From positions 29,403 to 93,402 of the forward strand of contig CAKMYZ010000016.1 in the NCBI GenBank assembly GCA_929200255.1: a stretch of DNA of 64,000 nucleotides. Reading direction: 5' to 3'. The notes under the pieces are model-generated. The model made no database searches, was not told the DNA's origin, and was given only the letters and a program-made list of their open reading frames with translations. A program made the translations under genes and the position numbers. Shown here one piece after another: positions 55,434 to 64,000 of the stretch. The stretch is from an uncultured Alphaproteobacteria bacterium (GTDB taxonomy: Bacteria; Pseudomonadota; Alphaproteobacteria; Rhodobacterales; Rhodobacteraceae). Positions within the stretch are counted from its first letter, which is position 1, and each line of letters starts with the position of its first letter.

Positions 55434-57827
55434 CTAAAACGGCACATCATCCGCCTGATCCGCGCTGACGACAAAACTTGAAACCACATGTTTCGACCCG
55501 GCCTTGTCAAACTCGATGATCAGCTTATCACCCTCAATCCCCATCACCTCACCATAGCCGAATTTCTGATGGAACACCCGTTCACCCTCGGTAAAGGCAG
55601 AGACCGCGTCCAGATCAATGGTCATATTGCGTGCCTCTGAAGGCTGCGCCATCCCCCGCTGCTGACCCCGCGCCTGCAAGCGTCGCCAACCGGGTGAGTT
55701 ATAGACATCTGCCTTATGCGCCTTTTCATGCAGGTCAGATCCGGCCATCCCGGCAATCGCAGGCGAGGCAGCACCTCCCATGCCCGCCGCACCATAACCC
55801 CCACCATAAAGCCCCGGTGGCGTCAGAACCTCAACATGGTCGGGGGGCAGTTCATCGATGAAGCGTGATGGCATCTGGGATTGCCATTGACCGTAAACCC
55901 GCCGGTTTGCGGCAAATGAAATCGTGCAAATCTCTTCCGCCCGCGTGATGCCAACATAGGCCAGACGGCGTTCTTCCTCCAACCCGGTCAGCCCGCTTTC
56001 ATCCATAGACCGCTGCGACGGGAACAGCCCGTCCTCCCACCCCGGCATAAACACAGCCGGGAATTCCAACCCCTTGGCGGCATGTAAAGTCATGATGCTG
56101 ACCTTCTCGCCCTGCTCTTCGGTCTCGTTGTCCATGATCAGGCTGACATGTTCGAGGAACCCTTGCAGGTTCTCAAAATTCTCTAGCGCCTTGATGAGTT
56201 CCTTAAGGTTTTCAAGCCGTCCCGGCGCTTCTGGCGTCTTGTCGTTCTGCCAAAAGCCGGTGTAGCCGCTCTCGTCGAGGATCATCTCGGCCAGTTCTAC
56301 GTGCGTATCGGCCTCTGCGCGCACTTGCCCGTGCCAGCGGTCAATCGCATCGACCAAAATAGTCAATTCCTTAAGCCCCTTACCACCCAGCAGCTTACCC
56401 TGACACACCAGCCGCGCGCCTTCATGCAGTGACACGCCATTGCTTCGCGCGGTGCGCTGAATGGTCTGCTGGGCCTTGTCACCAAGCCCACGCTTGGGCG
56501 TGTTCACGATCCGCTCAAACGCCAGATCATCGGCTGGGCTGACGGCAAGCCGGAAATAGGCCATCGCATCGCGGATCTCCATCCGCTCATAAAACCGCGG
56601 GCCGCCAATGACGCGGTAGGGCAAGCCGATGGACAGAAAGCGGTCCTCAAAGGCACGCATCTGGTGGCTGGCACGCACAAGGATCGCCATGGCATCAAGG
56701 CCCACCGGGCCTTGCCCGCGCGTGCCGCGCTGCATCGCCTCGATCTCTTCGCCGATCCAGCGCGCTTCCTCTTCACCGTCCCAATGGCCGATCAGGCGGA
56801 CCTTTTCGCCATCCTCGCGCGCGGTGAACAGGGTCTTGCCCAAGCGCCCGTTGTTGGCCGAAATCACGCCAGAGGCCGCGGCCAGAATATGCGGGGTTGA
56901 GCGATAGTTCTCTTCCAGCCGCACCACATGGGCACCCGGAAAATCCGCCTCGAACCGCAGGATATTGCCGACCTCGGCGCCGCGCCAGCCATAGATCGAC
57001 TGGTCGTCATCGCCCACGCAACAGATATTCTTGTGCCCGGCAGCAAGCAGGCGCAGCCACATATACTGGGCCACGTTGGTGTCTTGGTATTCGTCAACAA
57101 GGATGTAGCGGAACCAGCGTTGGTATTGTGCCAGGACATCAGGGTGTTTCTGGAAGATCGTCACCATATGCAGCAGAATATCGCCAAAATCGACGGCATT
57201 CAGCTCCAACAGGCGACGCTGGTAGGCGGCGTAAAGTTCCGGTCCCTTGTGATCAAAGGCCCCGCTGTCGGCGACAGGGATATTCTCGGGCGTGATCGCC
57301 TTGTTTTTCCAGCTATCAATGATCCCCGACAGCATCCGCCCGGGCCAGCGTTTTTCATCGATCCCAGCCACAACGATCAGCTGCTTCATCAGGCGAATTT
57401 GGTCGTCCGTATCGAGGATGGTGAAACTTGATTTCAACCCCACCAGTTCCGCATGCCGCCGCAACAGTTTCACACAAACTGCGTGGAACGTGCCCAGCCA
57501 GGGCATCCCCTCGACCGTTTCGCCCATCAATCCGCCAATACGGTTCTTCATCTCGCGCGCGGCCTTGTTGGTAAAGGTCACCGCCAAAATCTCTTGCGGA
57601 CGCGCCGTTCCTGTTGCCAGTAGATGGGCAATACGTGTCGTCAACGCCTTCGTCTTACCAGTGCCTGCACCAGCCAACATCAACACCGGCCCATCAAGCG
57701 TCTCGACAGCTTCGCGCTGCGCAGGATTCAAACCATCCAGATACTGCGTATTCGGCCGCGCCATCGCGCGCTGGCTCAGTGGCATTGCGGCCGCTTCAAA
57801 GGCGTCATCTTCGGAAAAACTGCTCAT
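55434..57827 (-). CDS. uvrD: UvrD/PcrA-type DNA helicase
   Basis: A 797-residue superfamily 1A helicase. Q motif and motif I are 'GLNPAQREAVETLDGPVLMLAGAGTGKTK', and motif II is 'YILVDEYQDTNVAQ'. Motif III is 'CCVGDDDQSIYGWRGAE', motif IV 'VRLEENYRST' and motif VI 'RLAYVGITRAEE'. A C-terminal Tudor-like end 'GERVFHQKFGYGEVMGIEGD' is of the PcrA/UvrD type. The start is uncertain: ATG 57827 has AAGGAGG directly against it, while ATG 57785 also fits the domain. It acts in excision and mismatch repair. Confidence 0.93.
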   Translation of the reverse strand: MSSFSEDDAFEAAAMPLSQRAMARPNTQYLDGLNPAQREAVETLDGPVLMLAGAGTGKTKALTTRIAHLLATGTARPQEILAVTFTNKAAREMKNRIGGLMGETVEGMPWLGTFHAVCVKLLRRHAELVGLKSSFTILDTDDQIRLMKQLIVVAGIDEKRWPGRMLSGIIDSWKNKAITPENIPVADSGAFDHKGPELYAAYQRRLLELNAVDFGDILLHMVTIFQKHPDVLAQYQRWFRYILVDEYQDTNVAQYMWLRLLAAGHKNICCVGDDDQSIYGWRGAEVGNILRFEADFPGAHVVRLEENYRSTPHILAAASGVISANNGRLGKTLFTAREDGEKVRLIGHWDGEEEARWIGEEIEAMQRGTRGQGPVGLDAMAILVRASHQMRAFEDRFLSIGLPYRVIGGPRFYERMEIRDAMAYFRLAVSPADDLAFERIVNTPKRGLGDKAQQTIQRTARSNGVSLHEGARLVCQGKLLGGKGLKELTILVDAIDRWHGQVRAEADTHVELAEMILDESGYTGFWQNDKTPEAPGRLENLKELIKALENFENLQGFLEHVSLIMDNETEEQGEKVSIMTLHAAKGLEFPAVFMPGWEDGLFPSQRSMDESGLTGLEEERRLAYVGITRAEEICTISFAANRRVYGQWQSQMPSRFIDELPPDHVEVLTPPGLYGGGYGAAGMGGAASPAIAGMAGSDLHEKAHKADVYNSPGWRRLQARGQQRGMAQPSEARNMTIDLDAVSAFTEGERVFHQKFGYGEVMGIEGDKLIIEFDKAGSKHVVSSFVVSADQADDVPF

Positions 57828-57967
57828 CCTCCTTACATAGCGCCAAGACCGACCTGTGAAAAGCCTTGTTCTACTTACGTTCTCATCGCCGCTCTTGGCC
57901 CACAATTGCCCTTCGCCAGAGACATCCGCCATTGCAAATCACGCAGCGCTCGCCATAGCTTTGCCGC

Positions 57968-59107
57968 ATGACCCTGCACAGCCGCTATCCTGCGATTTCC
58001 GACCTCAAGGCGCGCGCGCGCCGCCGTATCCCGCATTTTGTGTGGGAGTATCTTGATAGCGCCACCGGGGTTGAGGCCACGCAGCGGCGCAATCGGACAG
58101 CGCTTGATCGGGTACTGATGAACCCGTCTATCCTGCATGGGGAGTTCACGCCGGACCTGTCCACCACCCTGCTTGGTCACAGTCACCCTTTGCCAATCGG
58201 GATTGCCCCTGTGGGCATGTCCGGTCTTATCTGGCCGGGGGCCGAACAGATGCTGGCGCGCACCGCCGCCCGCGAAGGTATACCCTACACGCTCTCCACC
58301 GTGGCCAGCCAACTGCCCGAAGATGTTGGGCCACACGCCGGCGCGCAGGGGTGGTTTCAGCTTTACCCCCCACGCGATCCTGACATTCGCGATGACATCC
58401 TCAGACGCGCCAAGGACAGTGGATTTCACACCATTGTGCTGACGGTGGACGTGCCTGTTGCCTCGCGGCGCGAACGGCAGACCCGGTCGGGCCTGACCAA
58501 TCCCCCAAAGCTAACCCCGCGCCTTGCGATGCAAGCCGCGCAATGCCCTGCCTGGCTAAGCGGTATTCGAAAAACCGGGATGCCGCGCCTGCGGCTGATG
58601 GAAAGCTATACTGAAAACCGCACAGCGCTGCCGTCGAACCATCACATTGGATATCTGCTGCGCACATCCCCCGATTGGGATTACTTCAAATCCCTGCGTG
58701 ACGTCTGGGACGGGCCATTGATCGTCAAAGGGGTTGGCAATCCTGACGATGCGGCCCGCCTGACCGATGAGGGGGCGGATGCAATCTGGGTTAGCAATCA
58801 CGCTGGTCGCCAGTTTGACGGTGCCCCGGCCACCATCGATGTCCTGCCGGACGTCCGCGCCGCCACCACCCTGCCCGTCATCTTCGACGGCGGGATTGAA
58901 GGTGGGCTGGATGTGTTGCGCGCATTGGCAGTGGGCGCTGATTTCGTGATGCTGGGCCGCGCTTTTCACTATGGGTTGGGCGCATTGGGTGAACCGGGGG
59001 CTACGCATGTGTTGGATATTCTGCGCCAGGATATGATCAGTAATATGGGGCAATTGGGGGCAAAAACCCTTCAGGACTTGTCCAAATGCCTGCGATCTAC
59101 CCACTAA
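57968..59107 (+). CDS. lldD: FMN-dependent alpha-hydroxy acid dehydrogenase (LldD-like)
   Basis: A 379-residue TIM-barrel flavoenzyme of the lactate/glycolate oxidase family. It begins 'YPAISDLKARARRRIPHFVWEYLD', then 'GIAPVGMSGLIWPGAE', 'WFQLYPPRDPDI' and 'TVDVPVASRRERQTRSGL'. The active-site His/Arg motif is 'AIWVSNHAGRQFDGAPAT', and the phosphate site is 'FDGGIEGGLDVLRALAVGAD'. It most likely oxidises L-lactate with electrons passing to the quinone pool. The product pyruvate is the substrate of the next gene. Confidence 0.9.
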   Translation: MTLHSRYPAISDLKARARRRIPHFVWEYLDSATGVEATQRRNRTALDRVLMNPSILHGEFTPDLSTTLLGHSHPLPIGIAPVGMSGLIWPGAEQMLARTAAREGIPYTLSTVASQLPEDVGPHAGAQGWFQLYPPRDPDIRDDILRRAKDSGFHTIVLTVDVPVASRRERQTRSGLTNPPKLTPRLAMQAAQCPAWLSGIRKTGMPRLRLMESYTENRTALPSNHHIGYLLRTSPDWDYFKSLRDVWDGPLIVKGVGNPDDAARLTDEGADAIWVSNHAGRQFDGAPATIDVLPDVRAATTLPVIFDGGIEGGLDVLRALAVGADFVMLGRAFHYGLGALGEPGATHVLDILRQDMISNMGQLGAKTLQDLSKCLRSTH

Positions 59108-59167
59108 TCGTTATAGACGCCCCAGAGTTTGCACCTTACGAATGCTGCAACTGCGAAGGGGACTACC

Positions 59168-62100
59168 ATGACCGAGTTTAACAAAATCCTGATTGCCAAC
59201 CGCGGCGAGATTGCGATCCGCATTATGCGGGCGGCAAATGAGATGGGCAAGAAGACGGTCGCGGTCTTTGCAGAGGAAGACAAACTGGGGCTGCACCGCT
59301 TCAAAGCGGACGAGGCCTACCGGATCGGTGAAGACCTCGGGCCGGTTGCCGCCTATCTGTCGATTGATGAGATTATTCGCGTTGCCAAGATGTCCGGCGC
59401 CGATGCAATCCACCCCGGCTATGGTCTGTTGTCTGAAAACCCCGACTTCGTGGATGCCTGTGCGGCCAACGGGATCACATTCATCGGCCCCAAGGCTGAA
59501 ACCATGCGTGCCTTGGGCGATAAGGCCAGCGCGCGCCGTGTGGCGATAGAGGCCGGTGTGCCTGTGATCCCTGCGACCGAGGTTCTTGGCGACGACATGA
59601 AAGCCATTAAGCAAGAGGCTGCTGAGGTCGGCTATCCCCTGATGCTGAAAGCCTCTTGGGGTGGCGGCGGGCGCGGTATGCGCCCGATCATGTCCGAGGA
59701 TGAGCTGGAAGAAAAAGTGCTCGAAGGTCGCCGCGAGGCCGAGGCCGCTTTTGGCAACGGCGAGGGCTATCTGGAAAAGATGATCACACGTGCCCGCCAC
59801 GTTGAGGTGCAAGTTCTTGGCGATAGCCACGGCCAGATTTATCACCTGTGGGAGCGCGATTGTTCGGTCCAGCGCCGCAACCAAAAGGTGGTCGAGCGCG
59901 CGCCCGCCCCGTATCTGTCTGGTCCCCAGCGCGAGCAGCTTTGTAACCTGGGAAAGAAAATCTGCCAGCATGTAAACTACGAATGTGCAGGCACCGTCGA
60001 GTTCCTGATGGATATGGACAGCGGCGAATTCTACTTTATCGAAGTGAACCCCCGTGTGCAGGTCGAACACACCGTCACCGAAGAAGTGACAGGCATCGAC
60101 ATCGTGCGCGCCCAGATCCTGATCGCCGAAGGCAAATCACTGGTCGAGGCCACAGGTTGTGCCAGTCAGTATGACGTCAAACTCGACGGTCACGCGCTGC
60201 AATGCCGGGTGACAACCGAAGATCCCCAGAACAACTTTATCCCTGATTATGGACGTATCCAGATGTATCGTTCAGCCACGGGGCCGGGCATTCGTCTGGA
60301 CGGGGGCACCGCCTATTCCGGCGCGGTGATCACGCGATATTATGACAGTCTGCTGACCAAGGTGACCGCCCGGGCACCTACGCCTGAAATGGCAATTGCG
60401 CGGATGGACCGCGCGTTGCGGGAATTCCGTATTCGCGGTGTTTCGACCAATATCGCCTTTGTTGAAAACCTGCTGAAGCACCCTGTTTTCCTCACGAACG
60501 AATACCACACCAAATTCATTGATGAGACGCCCGACCTTTTCAACTTTACCCAGCGGCGCGATCGGGCAACCAAGATACTGACCTACATCGCGGATATCAC
60601 TGTGAACGGTCATCCGGAAACCGCCGGCCGACCACGCCCGGCAGCAGATGTAAAACCGCCAAAGCCACCAGTGAAACCAACAACGGGTGTCACCCCTGGC
60701 ACACGCAACATACTGGATGAGTTTGGACCAGAGGCGGTTGCAGATTGGATGCGCGATCAAAAGCAGCTGCTGGTCACTGATACAACCATGCGTGACGGGC
60801 ACCAGTCACTGCTGGCCACGCGTATGCGCTCTATCGATATGATCAAGGCAGCCCCTGCTTATGCCGCCAACATGCACCAACTTTTCAGCGTCGAATGCTG
60901 GGGCGGGGCGACGTTCGATGTGGCCTACAGATTCTTGCAGGAATGCCCATGGCAGCGCCTGCGCGACATTCGCAAGGCAATGCCCAACATCATGACACAG
61001 ATGCTGCTGCGCGCCTCAAATGGTGTTGGGTACACCAACTACCCGGACAATGTGGTGCAAAGCTTTGTGGCACAGGCCGCCAGTTCCGGCGTTGATGTGT
61101 TCCGCGTGTTCGACAGCCTCAACTGGGTCGATAACATGCGCGTTGCAATGGACGCGGTGATCAAGGCCGGGAAGGTCTGCGAAGGCACAATCTGTTATAC
61201 CGGTGATCTGCTGGACCCTGCCCGATCAAAATACGACCTGAAATACTATGTCGGCATGGCGAAAGAGCTGGAGGCAGCAGGCGCGCATGTGCTGGGCCTG
61301 AAAGATATGGCGGGCCTGATGAAACCAGCAGCAGCGACTGCGCTGGTTAAAGCTTTGAAAGAAGAAACAAGCCTGCCGATCCACTTCCACACGCATGATA
61401 CCTCTGGTGCCGCAATCGCGACAGTGCTTGCGGCCTCTGCGGCTGGGGTGGATTGCGTGGATGCAGCAATGGATGCGCTGTCTGGCAACACATCGCAGCC
61501 AACGCTGGGGTCCATTGTCGAAGCGTTGCGCGGTGACGCCCGCGACACCGGCCTTGATGTCACGGCGATCCGTGAGATCAGCAATTATTTCGAACAGGTC
61601 CGCGCGCATTACGCAGCATTCGAAAGCGGGCTACAGGCACCGGCGTCCGAAGTGTATCTGCACGAGATGCCCGGCGGGCAGTTTACCAACCTCAAGGCGC
61701 AGGCGCGATCGCTGGGGCTGGAAGAACGCTGGCATGAGGTTGCCCAAACCTATGCTGATGTGAACGCGATGTTCGGCGATATCGTGAAGGTCACGCCTTC
61801 CTCCAAGGTTGTGGGCGACATGGCCTTGATGATGGTCAGCCAGAACCTGACCCGAACAGATGTCGAAGACCCCAAGACTGACGTCGTCTTCCCCGATAGC
61901 GTTGTGGATATGCTGCGTGGTGATCTGGGCCAACCGCCCGGCGGCTGGCCCAAAGCGATCCAGAAGAAGGCGTTGAAAGGTATCAAACCAATCACCGAAC
62001 GGCCCGGCAAGTCGCTCGAACCGATTGATCTTGCGGCAGCACGCTCTGATCTGTCTGCACAGCTTGAGGGCAAGGTCATTGATGATGAAGACCTCAACGG

Positions 62101-62611
62101 ATATCTGATGTACCCCAAGGTTTTCCTTGATTACATGGGCCGTCATCGGACCTATGGCCCTGTCCGGACGTTGCCCACGCGCACATTCTTTTACGGGATG
62201 GAGCCGGGCGAAGAGATTGCCGCAGAGATTGACCCCGGCAAGACGCTTGAAATCCGACTGCAAGCCGTCGCGGAAATGAGTGAAGATGGCGAGGTGAAGG
62301 TCTTTTTTGAGCTGAACGGCCAGCCGCGCACGATCCGCGTGATGAACCGTCTGGCGGCCGCCGAGAAAATTTCCCGACCCAAGGCCGAGGCCGGCAATGC
62401 CAGCCATATCGGTGCGCCGATGCCCGGGGTTGTGGCGACCGTTGCCGCCGTTGCCGGCAATGCGGTCAAGGAAGGCGATCTGCTGCTGACCATTGAGGCC
62501 ATGAAGATGGAAACCGGTATCCATGCCGAACGTGATGCCGTGGTCAAGGCTGTGCATGTGCAGGCGGGCGGGCAGATTGATGCCAAGGATCTGCTGGTCG
62601 AACTGGAGTGA
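59168..62611 (+). CDS. pyc: Pyruvate carboxylase
   Basis: A 1147-residue anaplerotic enzyme making oxaloacetate from pyruvate. The biotin carboxylase domain (about 1-450) begins 'FNKILIANRGEIAIRIMRAA' and includes 'SWGGGGRGMRPI'. The carboxyltransferase domain (about 530-800) has 'DTTMRDGHQSLLATRMRSID' and 'HFHTHDTSG'. An allosteric linker and the biotinyl domain follow; the biotinylated Lys is in 'TIEAMKMETG' at about residue 1113. The ATG at 59168 is preferred over an upstream TTG. Confidence 0.97.
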   Translation: MTEFNKILIANRGEIAIRIMRAANEMGKKTVAVFAEEDKLGLHRFKADEAYRIGEDLGPVAAYLSIDEIIRVAKMSGADAIHPGYGLLSENPDFVDACAANGITFIGPKAETMRALGDKASARRVAIEAGVPVIPATEVLGDDMKAIKQEAAEVGYPLMLKASWGGGGRGMRPIMSEDELEEKVLEGRREAEAAFGNGEGYLEKMITRARHVEVQVLGDSHGQIYHLWERDCSVQRRNQKVVERAPAPYLSGPQREQLCNLGKKICQHVNYECAGTVEFLMDMDSGEFYFIEVNPRVQVEHTVTEEVTGIDIVRAQILIAEGKSLVEATGCASQYDVKLDGHALQCRVTTEDPQNNFIPDYGRIQMYRSATGPGIRLDGGTAYSGAVITRYYDSLLTKVTARAPTPEMAIARMDRALREFRIRGVSTNIAFVENLLKHPVFLTNEYHTKFIDETPDLFNFTQRRDRATKILTYIADITVNGHPETAGRPRPAADVKPPKPPVKPTTGVTPGTRNILDEFGPEAVADWMRDQKQLLVTDTTMRDGHQSLLATRMRSIDMIKAAPAYAANMHQLFSVECWGGATFDVAYRFLQECPWQRLRDIRKAMPNIMTQMLLRASNGVGYTNYPDNVVQSFVAQAASSGVDVFRVFDSLNWVDNMRVAMDAVIKAGKVCEGTICYTGDLLDPARSKYDLKYYVGMAKELEAAGAHVLGLKDMAGLMKPAAATALVKALKEETSLPIHFHTHDTSGAAIATVLAASAAGVDCVDAAMDALSGNTSQPTLGSIVEALRGDARDTGLDVTAIREISNYFEQVRAHYAAFESGLQAPASEVYLHEMPGGQFTNLKAQARSLGLEERWHEVAQTYADVNAMFGDIVKVTPSSKVVGDMALMMVSQNLTRTDVEDPKTDVVFPDSVVDMLRGDLGQPPGGWPKAIQKKALKGIKPITERPGKSLEPIDLAAARSDLSAQLEGKVIDDEDLNGYLMYPKVFLDYMGRHRTYGPVRTLPTRTFFYGMEPGEEIAAEIDPGKTLEIRLQAVAEMSEDGEVKVFFELNGQPRTIRVMNRLAAAEKISRPKAEAGNASHIGAPMPGVVATVAAVAGNAVKEGDLLLTIEAMKMETGIHAERDAVVKAVHVQAGGQIDAKDLLVELE

Positions 62612-62997
62612 CGCAAAACCTCGCCCTGCTCTCCAATCTGGTGCCTGACTATGAGGCAGGCATCGCCTTCTTTGTTGGTCAGATGGGCTTTGAGCTGCTG
62701 GAAGATACCGATCTTGGGTGTGGCAAGCGTTGGGTTCGGGTTGCCCCGGCGGGTGCGCAAACCGCATTCCTGCTGGCCAAGGCTGTGGGGGATCAACAGA
62801 TCGCGGCCATTGGCAATCAAGGTGGTGGTCGTGTCTGGCTGTTCCTGCAAACCGATGATTTTGCCCGCGACTACACAGCGATGCGCGCTAATGGCGTCAC
62901 ATTTGACGAAACACCACGTGACGAGCCGTATGGGCAAGTTGCCGTTTTCTCGGACCCCTTCGGCAATCGTTGGGATTTAATCGCTTTCAAGAGGTAG
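62608..62997 (+). CDS. VOC (glyoxalase/bleomycin-resistance) superfamily protein
   Basis: A 129-residue protein starting at GTG that overlaps the pyc stop (GTGA). Two beta-alpha-beta-beta-beta modules are seen ('SNLVPDYEAGIAFFVGQMGFELLED' and 'FARDYTAMRANGVTFDETPRD', ending 'AVFSDPFGNRWDLI'). The usual metal ligands are not obvious, and the substrate is unknown. Overlap with pyc suggests translational coupling. Confidence 0.85.
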   Translation: MTQNLALLSNLVPDYEAGIAFFVGQMGFELLEDTDLGCGKRWVRVAPAGAQTAFLLAKAVGDQQIAAIGNQGGGRVWLFLQTDDFARDYTAMRANGVTFDETPRDEPYGQVAVFSDPFGNRWDLIAFKR

Positions 62998-63000
62998 CCG

Positions 63001-63828
63001 ATGCAGAAGATCTTGTTCATCAGTGACCCGCATATCTGCGCACCGGGTCAAACAATTGTTGGGCTTGATCCCGCGGCCCGGTTGAGGGCAGTTCTTGACG
63101 CGGCCATTGCCGATCACGCCGATGCGGCGGCCCTCGTTTTGTTAGGGGATTTGACACACCACGGAACAGTTGCCGAATACGCAGCGTTAAAGTCGCTCCT
63201 GACCGAAGCCCCTGTTCCGATCATTCCGATGTTGGGCAATCATGACCGGCGCGATGCATTCTTGCAGGTTTTTCCAGATGCTCCGCAAAGTCCTTCCGGG
63301 CATATTCAGCACGTAGTGGACGTCGGCCATCACCGGATTATCACGCTTGATTCGCTGGATGGTCCGCCTTACGTCGCCGGCCACCACAGCGGCCGTTTGT
63401 GCGCTGACCGCCTTGCGTTTCTGGGCGCCGCGCTTGATGGGCGCGAGGGGCGCCATGCCCTTGTCAGCATCCATCACCCGCCCTTTGATACTGGCATCGT
63501 GGGCATGGATCGGATCAAACTTGCAAATGGTGCGGCGTTTCTTGATCTGCTGGCGCGCCATGGCAATCTGCATCTGATGTGCGGGCATATTCACCGCACA
63601 ATCTCAGGCAATGCGCGGGGTGTGCCCTGGAGCATGCTCAAAAGCTCCTGCCACCAAGGTGTTCTTGAGCTTAAAGAGCCAAACTCTCACCTGTCATCCA
63701 ATGAACCGGGTGGATATGGCATCGCCTTGCTGGCCGACGACGGCGTGGTGCTCCACAGCGAGGATGTCGGCCATCCCGATGTGCGCATTTACGGCGGCTA
63801 TGACTTGGCGGATCATATGAAAGACTGA
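63001..63828 (+). CDS. Calcineurin-type metallophosphoesterase (CpdA-like)
   Basis: A 275-residue protein with the phosphodiesterase metal motifs 'FISDPHIC' (DxH), 'LLGDLTHHG' (GDxxxxG), 'MLGNHDRRD' (GNHD), 'VSIHHPPFD' and 'MCGHIHRTISG' (GHxH). The pattern matches 3',5'-cyclic nucleotide phosphodiesterases of the CpdA class. Whether cAMP is the substrate is not shown. It starts three bases after the VOC gene, so it is part of the pyc transcript. Confidence 0.88.
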   Translation: MQKILFISDPHICAPGQTIVGLDPAARLRAVLDAAIADHADAAALVLLGDLTHHGTVAEYAALKSLLTEAPVPIIPMLGNHDRRDAFLQVFPDAPQSPSGHIQHVVDVGHHRIITLDSLDGPPYVAGHHSGRLCADRLAFLGAALDGREGRHALVSIHHPPFDTGIVGMDRIKLANGAAFLDLLARHGNLHLMCGHIHRTISGNARGVPWSMLKSSCHQGVLELKEPNSHLSSNEPGGYGIALLADDGVVLHSEDVGHPDVRIYGGYDLADHMKD

Positions 63829-63874
63829 CGGCCAGAGGTGCGAAGGGCGGAAAATTTGCAACTGAGGGCGATTT

Positions 63875-63890
63875 TGGTCTTGCAAGACCA
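63875..63890. repeat. Perfect 16-bp palindrome upstream of tRNA-Gly
   Basis: TGGTCTTGCAAGACCA reads the same on both strands. It lies 35 bp before the tRNA and just after the phosphodiesterase gene. It may be part of a terminator or a protein site. A -10-like TATAGA follows at 63901-63906. Confidence 0.5.
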
Positions 63891-63925
63891 GATGAGTCTT
63901 TATAGATCAGCCCAACGAAACGGAT

Positions 63926-64000
63926 GCGGGCGTAGCTCAGGGGTAGAGCATAACCTTGCCAAGGTTAGGGTCGTGAGTTCGAATCTCATCGCCCGCTCCA
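63926..64000 (+). tRNA. tRNA-Gly (anticodon GCC)
   Basis: A complete cloverleaf: acceptor GCGGGCG/CGCCCGC, D arm GCTC..GAGC, anticodon stem TAACC/GGTTA with loop TTGCCAA (anticodon GCC at 63958-63960), variable loop of five, and T arm GTGAG-TTCGAAT-CTCAT. Discriminator base U (63997) and an encoded CCA (63998-64000) end exactly at the window edge. Confidence 0.98.

Noticed and set aside
61631..62767. 378-codon minus-strand frame
   Set aside because: Antisense to the carboxyltransferase and biotinyl domains of pyruvate carboxylase; Arg/His/Gly-rich shadow text.

Overview
The window is a stretch of chromosome from a marine-type alphaproteobacterium of the Rhodobacterales (Roseobacter group or a close relative). 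The evidence is the gene content and order: a dcw cell-division/murein cluster that continues into lpxC, bamD and recN; an aerobic cobaltochelatase pair cobS/cobT next to bolA and a J-domain gene; DUF2484 and DUF4177 genes; and a DUF1127 gene followed by a CCUCCUCCC-motif small-RNA array. I cannot name the species. Nothing here looks like a plasmid, prophage or integrated island, and I see no insertion sequence and no CRISPR array.

Layout. 1-7.1 kb: the tail of a probable serine protease, then a minus-strand group (ThDP enzyme, TrkH, D-lyxose-isomerase-like protein, class I glutamine amidohydrolase, secreted alpha/beta hydrolase) and a divergent MarR regulator with two palindromic operators. 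7.2-14.6 kb: malate synthase G, aminopeptidase N, gatB and a DUF4177 gene. 14.7-20.7 kb: bolA, a J-domain gene, a membrane protein, msrB, cobS, a small conserved-looking gene and cobT. 20.7-24.6 kb: aminopeptidase P (TTG start), DUF427 and a ClC-type transporter. 24.6-25.28 kb: a gene-free stretch that looks like a structured plus-strand RNA ending in a strong terminator.

25.3-50.4 kb is the dcw cluster, read on the minus strand: attenuated leader, mraZ, rsmH, ftsL, ftsI, murE, murF, mraY, a TerB-like membrane protein, murD, ftsW, murG, murC, DUF2484, murB, ddl, ftsQ, ftsA, ftsZ, then lpxC, bamD, recN. Most neighbours overlap by a few bases. One gene, a HI0933/YhiN-type flavoprotein, sits inside on the opposite strand. 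The leader of mraZ carries a terminator-like hairpin at the place where the sRNA UpsM lies in Rhodobacter sphaeroides.

50.5-55.4 kb holds regulatory and stress genes: a GNAT acetyltransferase, an Mrp-type Fe-S carrier, a DUF1127 (CcaF1-like) gene followed by seven tandem CUCCUCCC hairpins (cuckoo/CcsR-type RNAs), and an NsrR-type regulator divergent from a 51-codon membrane peptide gene and a group III truncated haemoglobin. A divergent Lrp/LysE pair follows. 55.4-64 kb: a UvrD-type helicase, an FMN-dependent alpha-hydroxy-acid dehydrogenase, pyruvate carboxylase, a VOC protein, a metallophosphoesterase and tRNA-Gly(GCC), which ends on the last base.

The most interesting material is RNA: the seven-copy cuckoo array, whose loops copy the anti-Shine-Dalgarno end of 16S rRNA; the UpsM-like leader; and the unannotated RNA before recN, whose hairpin loop carries the exact complement of the cuckoo loops.
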